DNA from: Saussurea involucrata
Lineage: Eukaryota > Streptophyta > Magnoliopsida > Asterales > Asteraceae
Assembly (NCBI GenBank): GCA_033807775.1
Contig: CM066317.1
Location: 38,691,870-38,755,869 of the forward strand
DNA length: 64,000 bases
Reading direction: 5' to 3'
This document shows positions 55,086 to 64,000 of this stretch, one piece after another (position 1 is the stretch's first letter; every line of letters starts with the position of its first letter). The notes under the pieces are model-generated. The model had not been told where the DNA came from, did not search any database, and was given only the letters and a program-made list of their open reading frames with translations. Made by a program: the position numbers and the translations under genes.

Positions 55086-57156
55086 TGTAACAACCCAAAC
55101 CAAAAGTACAAGCTAGAAGCTACCTCTTTAATTCATAACGCCAATAACGGCTCAACATGGTCACAATATCCAGATTTACAACAAAGGGTTCGCGGAGATA
55201 ACCCTAAATACAGCTAAGAAATCTAACTAGACATAAAAAAGAAGTTCTTCTACTCCTTCTAAACGTAAGCTCCGACCCACGTCTTGCCAAACCTCTAAAC
55301 GTGCTCTCGGCTACCTGCTTACCTGAAAAGGTTTTAGTTTTTGAAAAGCGAGGGTTAGACCATGAGGTCTAGTGAGTTCCCTCCACACCAAGTCACACCA
55401 AAATATCTCAGTTTATAAAAACAGTTATGAAAGCATTTATACCAATCATAACAAGCACACTAAGATGATATGCACACATTGACACATGCTACTGGCATAC
55501 GCTATAGTCACACACACCGTGATAGCGCAATAAGGCACACACACGATATAGTCACACACACCGTGACAGCGCAATAAGGCACACACACGCTATAGTCACA
55601 CACATCGTTACAGCACAATAGGGCACACACCGCCCATATATGAAACAAATTCATATATGAAATTAATATGGGACACACCCCCATTTCACACCAAAGCCAG
55701 AGCATGGTCACACACATAAATCACACATATAAATCACACAATTAATGTTTGCTTTGAAATAGAAGCAGTTGAAAAGCACACTGTTAGATAATAACCATGT
55801 CACACACTTATTCTTTGTTTGAAATAAAAACAGTTGAAAAGCGCACCGTTTGATAATAACCATTAAACACACTTGTATAAAATTTAGGTTTAGAAAGACT
55901 CATCTGGCGTCCTGCTTAACCATTCTTACTCGCACCGATCGTCTCTACTCGCACCTACAATTTAATCCCAACACACATACTCGGGTAAGACACACTAGAT
56001 CCGACTGAGTTTTACAACTCGAAAAGTCTCAGCTAGAAAACACCGGATCCTATGTCTCGGACTCTAAAATAATTAAATTTCGAATCCAATAAGCAACTTC
56101 TAAATTTCTCGACCCAATAAATGAAATCCAAAATACTCTAATTCAATATTGAATCCACTACTCTCGGTCCAAGAAAATCATTAAAACCGGGTTCACTAAA
56201 TAAATCTAGTCCACGGCCCAAAATAAAATAAACAAAATCAGCCCACGCCTAGTCCTTGAATTAATTTCGGCCCGCGTGCCCCATTTCTCTATTTGGTTTA
56301 GTTTGCTACGATTCTGGATCCAGTCCAGCACGTGACTTCCGGGTCTGATTAATGAGTTCTCCTATTCATGGCCCAATAGATTACAATTCCGACCTGCAGG
56401 TTTAGCCCACAAAAATTCCGGTTTCTTTTAAACATGTTCGGAAATAACCCATCTTGACAACTTCCGGATCCTACAACATCCAGCCCAATTGATTTATTAA
56501 TTTCCGGTTCCTGTGTAACGTTTCGGATCCAAGATAATTTCAAATTCCGGATCCTATGACACTTGTCCAATTCCGGATCTGTTTGCTAAACCAGATTCCG
56601 GATCTAATTAAAATATCTTTCGGGTCTCATTTTTTGCCACATCAAATTCCGGATATAAGTGGTCAATCTATAATCGAAATAAATTCTTGATAATAAACCA
56701 TTAATCGATATAAGATTACTAATATTTACTAAAGGATTGCTACAACCTTTCATTTATTCTAATATTAACATTGCACACAGTAGGCATTATGTTTCTTATC
56801 GATTGATAACTACAACTTAACCTTAACATCTCCCAAATCCTTTAATTAAAATAATACATGAAAGGACGAGAATAATACCTCAAGAACATATGAAGATCTT
56901 CCACTCCCAATCTGTGATTCCCTTTCTTGCAAGCTCCCAAAAGTTTAGCACACACACACAAAAATCGCACTGTAGCCGCCTGAGTAATTGAGAAGGAGAG
57001 TGATAGGGCCTTTAGGGTTTTTACCCTTTTTATACTTCCCACAACAAACACCAACTTTTTCCTATTTCTCATTTAAACCCCAAAACTTTTTAAATTTTGA
57101 ACTTCTGCCACACACTTTAATTATCGACCAAAAATATTTAAAACTCGGTTATTACA
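55086..57156 (-). repeat. 3' LTR of G3 (2071 bp)
   Basis: TGTAACAACCC to CGGTTATTACA. It has tandem CACACACGCTATAGT/CACCGTGACAGCGCAATA units (55500-55625) and a TTCCGGATC array (about 56030-56650). It lacks a stretch of about 55 bp present in the partner at 60838-60893 and has about 20 bp extra near 55155. Confidence 0.9.
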
Positions 57157-59271
57157 ATATCCTCCCCTCAAAATAATTCTATCCCCGGAATTCCATTTTT
57201 GAACTATCGAGGAAAACGGTTCCTCAGCGTTCTAACCTTGCGATCTATAATCGCCGACGTTTCCCCCACATAATCCAACTTTCATCCAAGCGAGTTTCTT
57301 CTAACAATACGACCATGCCTTCCTCGGCTAAGCATTTCCAAAATTCGACACGTGGGATGTCGAATGAGATCCCACTATACAAAACCTTTCAACAATAGAG
57401 CGCAAACCAACGAATTAACACACTTACGGTTATCTACAACTCTTATCCCAAAATTCATAATATAAAGAAAACGCCTCAGGCCAACCGTACCAATATCATC
57501 CACACCTCTAGACTCAAGGTTCTAAAACGCGTCACGTCAAGGGTTTCACACACAAATCACCTTCTTAAATGAACGGATTCTACCGAAGTTAATGTCACAA
57601 CAACATGAATCTCTTCATAAATGACGACGCTCAATTCGTTAACTGGTCACAAGATAAATCTTGAATTTCACCTTAAACCCGCAGTTAAGATTCTCTTCAA
57701 CGGATTACACGCAATTCTACGATCACCTTCCCAACACAAAATACGTCTAAGGCAGATATCACTTTTTCACATAAATTATATTGACCACAATCCAATAATA
57801 ACAAACAATTCACACGCTTATACCACAACGTCACTCCCATACTATTACCAAGTCTAATCCAAGGGTTCTTCACCCCGAGCTCTACATTCGGCTACTCTCT
57901 TCCACTTCCTTATAAAACGTAAAACACACTTCCAAAGAACAGCTCAATAGAAGGTACACACTCCTGATCAATCACACAAGCTAGCTTCCCTCAACTCTTA
58001 AACCAATCACATACACACAATTTCAATGATTACTATACCTAACCAACAGTTTCCCCACACCTCATATGAGAAGTTTAACTAAGTCAATCCGAGACAACAC
58101 CCAAATTTCGGAGCGACCACACACTTCTCACTTCCCAAACGGTATTAACCCACTCCTTTGCATTCCTATTACATATAAGAATTAGCTCTACATTCCCCAA
58201 GATTCCGTAGCTACTACGAAACATCGCAAACTAACCAATCCAAGAACACACCAGTTCCTTCTTAGTTAGTCTCTAACTGCCACTCCATCCTTTTATCCAC
58301 GCATAACAATATCACACGTCACTTAGACATCCATGCCTCTCCACATATAATTTTGCCACCTTTGAACAACTTATAAGCAATCCTGAGCAAAGTTCTCCAC
58401 TTACGCTCACCCCATATCCACACTAGTCCATCACTTAACCTAACAACAACTCATTATCACCATGCCTCGCATGCTCACTAATTATAAATTACCACCATCT
58501 TATCCACCCAACCCCCACACACTAGGATGCTCTAACCTCACTGTTACCACCTGTCTACTAATTTGTAAAATATTCGGCTTCACCTCGACCCCAAATAGGT
58601 TAACCAACATTCGTGTTACCAATCCATACATCTATCATATCTCGACCACCCTTTTCACTCTTCCACTAACTAGAGAGTAAGGAAGTACATCTCTATCATC
58701 CGATCCTTGAGCTGAAACTCTCAAGATCTCAATTTACCGACATCGGGAATCCCCAAAATAAAGACTCATTAGAGATTAGGAGCTCACCTCCAATCAATTA
58801 TTTTCCTTAAGTACCCTAAAGATTCTACTTCGCACGGACACTCACTCCAACATTCAAAAAAAATGCTTCTTCTAGATAGCGTCAACAATCACACCAAGAA
58901 TAATTTCACACTACACACTAAACCGCTGTCATCATGACAAGGTTAGAACTCCACACATTACCATTACTCTCCACACACTATCCATCACACGCCACACACT
59001 ACTGTTACTCTTCCCACACTAACACCTCCATCGACTATCAGAACAATAGTGAGCAAGCACACCCATGCACCTGTAAATTCATAATGACATTGGCCAGATG
59101 TGATTTGAATTTACCTTACATGAAAGTCCTCACCACCACCATCCTAAATCCTCGATGATTACGGTCTTCCCTAAAGGCTTCTTATATCTCAGTTGTGTCC
59201 TCTTACTCCACAGTTTAAGTTTAGGCCCATCCGGTCACCTAAATCCTATAAACTAGGGCTCTGATACCATT
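57157..59271 (-). other. Internal region of G3: PPT, non-coding body, leader, PBS
   Basis: No frame longer than about 80 codons on either strand and no recognisable domain. The right 220 bp are the leader conserved with G2 and with the copy A/B gypsy (GGTGACCGGATGGGCCTAAA type, then the hairpin). Confidence 0.8.
59073..59114 (-). other. Leader hairpin with palindromic loop (G3)
   Basis: The arms GTAAATTC and GAATTTAC are perfect, with a 26-nt loop carrying TGGCCA (59091-59096). Same place relative to PBS as in G2 and the copy A/B gypsy, in an element without any gag. Confidence 0.6.
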
Positions 59272-61395
59272 TGTAACAACCCAAACCAAAAGTACAACCT
59301 AGAAGCTACCTCTTTAATTCATAACGCCAATAACGGCAGATTTACAACAAAGGGTTCGCGGAAATAACCCTAAATACAGCTGAGAAATCTAACTAGATAT
59401 AAAAAGGAAATTCTTCTACTCCTTCTAAACACAAGCTCCGACCCACGTCTTGCCAAACCTCTAAACGTGCTCTCGGCTACCTGCTTACCTGAAAAGGCTT
59501 TAGTTTTTAAAAAGCGAGGGTTAGACCATGAGGTCTAGTGAGTTCCCTCCACACCAAGTCACACCAAAATATCTCAGTTTATAAAAACAGTTATGAAAGC
59601 ATTTATACCAATCATAACAAGCACACTAAGATGATATGCACACATTGACACATGCTACTGGCATACGCTATAGTCACACACACCGTGACAGCGCAATAAC
59701 GCACACACACGCTATAGTCACACACACCGTGACAGCGCAATAAGGCACACACACGCTATAGTCACACACGCTATAGTCACACACACCGTGACAGCGCAAT
59801 AGGGCACACACCGCCCATATAGGAAACAAATTCATATATAAAATTAATATGGGACACACCCCCATTTCACACCAAAGCCAGAGCATGATCACACAAATAA
59901 ATCATACATATAAATCACACAATTAATTTTTTCTTTGAAATAGAAGCAGTTGAAAAGCACACTGTTAGATAATAACCATGCCACACACTTATTCTTTGTT
60001 TGAAATAAAAACAGTTGAAAAGCGCACAGTTTGATAATAACCATTAAACACCGTTGTATAAAATTTAGGTTTAGAAAGACTCACCTGACGTCCTGCTTAA
60101 CCATTCTTACTCGCACCGATTGTCTCTACTCGCACCTACAATTTAATCCCAACACACATACTCGGGTAAGACACACTGGATCCGACTGAGTTTTACTACT
60201 CGAAAAGTATCAGCTAGAAAACACCGGATCCTAAGTCTCGGACTCTAAAATAATTAAATTTCGAATCCAATAAGCAACTTCTAATTTTCTCGACCCAATA
60301 AATGAAATCCAAAATACTCTAAATCAATATTGAATCCACTACTCTCGGTCCAAGAAAATCATTAAAATCGGGTCCACTAAATAAATCTAGTCCACGACCC
60401 AAAATAAAATAAACAAAATCAGCCCACGCCTAGTCCTTAAATTAATTTCGGCCCACGTGCCCCATTTCTCTATTTGGTTTAGTTTGCTACGATTATGGAT
60501 CCAGTCCAGCACGTGACTTCCGGGTCTGATTAATGAGTTCTCCTATTCATGGCCCAATAGATTACAATTCCGGCCTGCAGGTTTAGCCCACAAAAATTCC
60601 AGTTTCTTTTAAACACGTTCCGAAAATAACCCATCTTGACAACTTTCGGATCCTACAACATCCAGCCCAATTGATTTATTAATTTCCGGTTCCTGAGTAA
60701 CGTTCCGGATCCAAGATAATTTCAAATTCCGGATCCTATGTCACTTGTCCAATTCCGGATCTATTTGCTAAACCAGATTCCGGATCTAATTAAAATATCT
60801 TCCAACTCTCTTTTTTTGCCACATCAAATTCTGGATCTCATATAGAATTTCCGGTATCGGGTTAAACCTCGAACACTCAGATTCTTAGTAGAAGTGGTCA
60901 ATCTATAATTGAAATAAATTCTTGATAATAAACCATTAATCGATATAAGATTACTAATATTTACTAAATGATTGCTAAAACCTTTCATTTATTCTAATAT
61001 TAACATTGCACACAGTAGGCATTTTGTTTCTTATCGATTGATAACTACAACTTAACCCTAACATCTTCCAAATCCTTTAATTAAAATAATACGTGAAAGG
61101 AGGAGAATAATACCTCAAGAACAGATGAAGATCTTCCACTCCCAATCTATGATTCCCTTTCTTGCAAGCTCCCAAAAGTTTAGCACACACACACACACAA
61201 AAATCGCACTGTAGCCGCCTGAGTAATTGAGAAGGAGAGTGATAGTGCCTTTAGGGTTTTTACCCTTTTTATACTTCCCACAACAAACACCAACTTTTTC
61301 CTATTTCTCATTTAAACCCTAAAACCTTTTAAATTTTGAACTTCTGCCACACACTTTAATTATCGACCAAAAATATTTAAAACTCGGTTATTACA
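59272..61395 (-). repeat. 5' LTR of G3 (2124 bp)
   Basis: Same ends as the partner, with few base differences by eye and small indels, so the insertion is fairly recent. The TTCCGGATC array lies at about 60170-60880, roughly 515-1225 bp from the U3 start. Confidence 0.9.
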
Positions 61396-62856
61396 AAAAC
61401 TAACTTATAAATATGTAAAATAACCAAAAAGGAAATCTTGAAAAATACATCAATTACAATATTTAATTATATAATTATAACAAATTTATAGCAATATAAT
61501 ATGTTAATTAATATTTAATACAACCAATGTAGTAATCAAAAAAAATATAACATGTTAATTAAAAGAATTCCAAATTTATTATTACATATATACTATAAAT
61601 TTTGAACTTGTTAAAACAAGTTTTAGAACAAATATATATTAATACATGACTTTAAATAACCGTTACATACAATATGAATAAATTAATTAAATAATAATTG
61701 AAAAGATAAATAGTAATTGATAATTAAAATATATTGATTAATATTAAAAAATAAATAAAATAATTTATATGATTACCAATAACTCTAAATGATTAAAAAT
61801 TAATATCAGTATATAATTAAAACTTAATAATTTTTAGTTAATGTTAATTAATATTAATTAATTAATAATAATTAAATTTAAAAAATTAATATTTATTTAT
61901 AATAATAGTTAATAAATAATAATTAACATTAATAAGGGCAATATTGGAATATTCACAAAAAACTACTGAAAAGCGACTTCGAGTACCGTTTCAAAAAACT
62001 CGCTAGCTAATGGTCATCCAAACATGTACCCAGAAAAAAAGTTAGCTTATAAACTAGCTTTTATTTTTGCCAAACAATACCGAAATCACTGTGGCATCGT
62101 TTGGCAAAAAAAACTAGCTTATAAACTAGCTTATAAGCTAGTATTTTTTTGTATATGTTTGGATGACCATAAACTAGCTTATAAGCTACCTTTTTGAAAC
62201 ATTACTTGGAGTAGCTTTTAGTAGTTTTTTTATGAATATTCCAATATTGCCCCCATTATTTATTAACTATTGTTATAAAAAATATTAATTTTCTAAATTT
62301 AATTATTATTAATTAATAAATATTAATTAACATTAATTGAAAATTATTAAATTAAATTTTTACTAGACATTGATAATTGTTTTTAATTATTTAGAGTTAT
62401 TGTTAATCATATAAATTTTTTTTATATATTTTTTTATATTAATCAATATGTTTTTATTATCAATTACTATTGTCGTTTTAATTATTATTTGATTATTTTT
62501 CTCATATTATTATTAACGGTTATTTAAAATCATAAGTTAATATATATATTTCCCTAAAACTTGTTTTAACAAATTCAAAGTTTATAGTATATATGTTATA
62601 ATAAATTTTAAATTCTTTTAATTAACATGTTATATTATTTTAGTTTTTCTTTACTAATTAGTGTATTATATTGCTATAAATTTGTTTTAATTATATAATT
62701 AAATATTGTAATTGATAATTTTTGAAGATGTCCTTTTTGGTCATTTTGCATGTTATAAGCTAGTTTTTGTCAAACGTGTCTTCTTCATTAACTAGCTTCT
62801 CAGCTACGAGCTAGCTTATGAATCAACAGCTAGCTTATCAGCTAGTTTCCAAACAT

Positions 62857-63828
62857 AGCCTTTAAGCTTTTATAGCCACATTTTTAAGTAAGCCCAAAAT
62901 AGCTTGAATTTAGGTAAATAGCCTTTTTCAACTAAGAAAAAAATAAAATATAAATCAAATACATTTTATTATTAAATTACTCTTTATATTATTATAAACA
63001 ATTATTTAATTTACTTGATATCCTTTATTTATTTAATTTTTCACTTTTATGATAATAACATACGTAAATTGTATATTAATTAAAATACATTAAAATTTAT
63101 GTTTGTTTATTATACAAGTTATATCATTATAATCATGTTAGAACTAAAATGTATTATATTCAAGATTTAGGGCTTAAATGTAATTCTTGTAAAAAGCGTT
63201 GTGAAATCATTGTTGTATTGAATTCCTAGGTGTAAAAGAGTTTTTGTTTGTTAGAGTTCATAACTTGACAAGATTTGAGTGTGTACTTTGTGTGTGCAAA
63301 ACATAGTGCTTCATGTAATATTTCTCTCTCTAAATAGATATATAGCTAGAATCTAGAACAAAAAGTCATCTCTCAACACTTTTATAATGAGATAAATATG
63401 GAATAATTTTGTATCCATTGATATTATTAAATATCATAAATGTTTACCTTTTAAAACCTTTTATATAGTTTAAAATTATTTAGATAACTATAAGAGTATG
63501 AAATGTATATTAAAAATATTTCGTATGTATTTATGATATACGATAATATAATCAAATCAAAAAATAATCACTACTGACCTCATTTCGAAGATATTGTCGA
63601 GACGATTATAATTATATATTTTGTAAAACAGAAACGTATTTAATATATTTTAGTTAATACACGATTATGAATGTTAATATGATAAATATGTAAAATGAAA
63701 AATGAAAAAGTAGGGGATATAAAGTAATTTAAATAACTAATTTTCTAAAAGCTTCTAAAAAAATCTTTATAGTATTTTCTAAAATAGAGAAAATAAGAGA
63801 ACACTCTAATTGATATGAATTGTCTAAG
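62857..63828. other. AT-rich DNA, nothing recognised
   Basis: Very AT-rich with no frame, tRNA, repeat array or LTR end that I can identify. It may be old transposon DNA. Confidence 0.5.
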
Positions 63829-64000
63829 GGGTTGTTTGTTTTTTTATAAATCAGAGCTTAAAAGGCTCTTATTACTTTCTCGGTCAGATGTGGGCCAATT
63901 AAGACTGTTTGTTTTTCTCCCTAATTCAAATCCACTTATCACTTAAATTGATCTTACCGAAAAAGTAATAACCTAATCACTTTCACTTATTTCTCAAACC
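63829..64000 (+). mobile_element. Probable MITE, right end outside window
   Basis: Starts TAAGGGGTTGTTTGTTTTTT and repeats ACTGTTTGTTTTTC shortly after, the style of hAT or Harbinger MITE ends. The other terminal repeat is not in the window. Confidence 0.4.

Larger units (their letters stand above)
55086..61395 (-). mobile_element. Non-autonomous Ty3/gypsy element G3 (LARD-like)
   Basis: Flanked by AAAAC at 55081-55085 and 61396-61400. Minus-strand order: 5' LTR 61395-59272, PBS complement (CTGATACCAT, 59261-59270), leader with hairpin (59073-59114), internal region about 2.1 kb, polypurine tract (complement of TTTTGAGGGGAGGATAT, 57157-57173), 3' LTR 57156-55086. The LTRs are as long as the internal region, and no gag or pol can be read. 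The box GGAATTCCGGGGATAGAATT next to the PPT is the same as in G2. Confidence 0.9.
54989..62856. repeat. Long inverted repeat (foldback or two head-to-head MITEs) split by G3
   Basis: The left arm is 54989-55085 plus 61401-62082; the right arm is 62094-62856. The arms are complementary over about 770 bp with many small differences, and only 11 bp separate them at the centre. The outer end (reverse complement) starts GGCTATGTTTGGAAACTAGC and the inner ends are GGCATCGTTTGGCAAAA and GGTATTGTTTGGCAAAA, so each arm has related ends and may itself be one AT-rich MITE. AGCTAG/TTATAAGC words are repeated near the ends. There is no coding frame. Confidence 0.8.

Noticed and set aside
55500..55717. 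Cys/Val-rich 69-codon minus frame (also 59674-59892)
   Set aside because: It is a translation of the CACACA/CTATAGT tandem repeat in the G3 LTRs.
62857..63828. Host gene or centromeric satellite in the AT-rich end
   Set aside because: No frame, no monomer periodicity and no splice-like pattern were visible.

Overview
This is repeat-dominated nuclear DNA from a flowering plant, and I see no host gene in it. The two large Ty1/copia elements are of the Sirevirus (SIRE) type: a long gag with two zinc knuckles, a pol, and a third ORF. The Ty3/gypsy elements look like the Tekay/Del chromovirus group (TGTAACAACC LTR ends, PBS complementary to initiator tRNA-Met, a conserved box just before the polypurine tract). 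The ORF3 type suggests a eudicot, plausibly Asteraceae. That placement is an inference from remembered protein style, not a search result.

Layout. 1-9555: copia element C1 (5' end outside the window). 9556-14810: segment copy A, a mosaic of gypsy LTR and gag fragment, a gypsy LTR rich in CCGG repeats, a copia LTR, and the 3' end of a small minus-strand copia derivative named TRG here. 14833-27084: copia element C2, with an almost deleted 5' LTR, stops in gag, an open pol and an ORF3 behind what looks like its own promoter. 27085-27573: another TRG scrap. 27574-37499: segment copy B. 37504-45267: minus-strand gypsy derivative G2, holding a solo LTR (41419-43027). 45126-53331: segment copy C, ending in the only complete TRG (47566-53331, TSD GTAGG). 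53337-54988: copia and gypsy LTR fragments. 54989-62856: a long inverted repeat split by a non-autonomous gypsy element G3 (55086-61395, TSD AAAAC). 62857-64000: AT-rich DNA and the start of a small DNA transposon.

The elements form a system of autonomous and parasitic partners. C1 and C2 keep uninterrupted pol frames. TRG encodes only a Gag-like protein, and G2 and G3 encode nothing visible, yet all keep the cis signals a helper would need (LTRs, PBS, PPT, leader).

The most interesting signals are in those cis regions: a leader hairpin with a palindromic loop and a compensated base pair in three different gypsy elements; a second hairpin array with covarying stems in TRG; element-specific short words scattered at very high density through C1 and C2; CCGG arrays at a similar distance from the LTR start in several gypsy LTRs; a splice-acceptor-like site right after the gag stop in three different copia elements; and a promoter-like block before ORF3 of C2.
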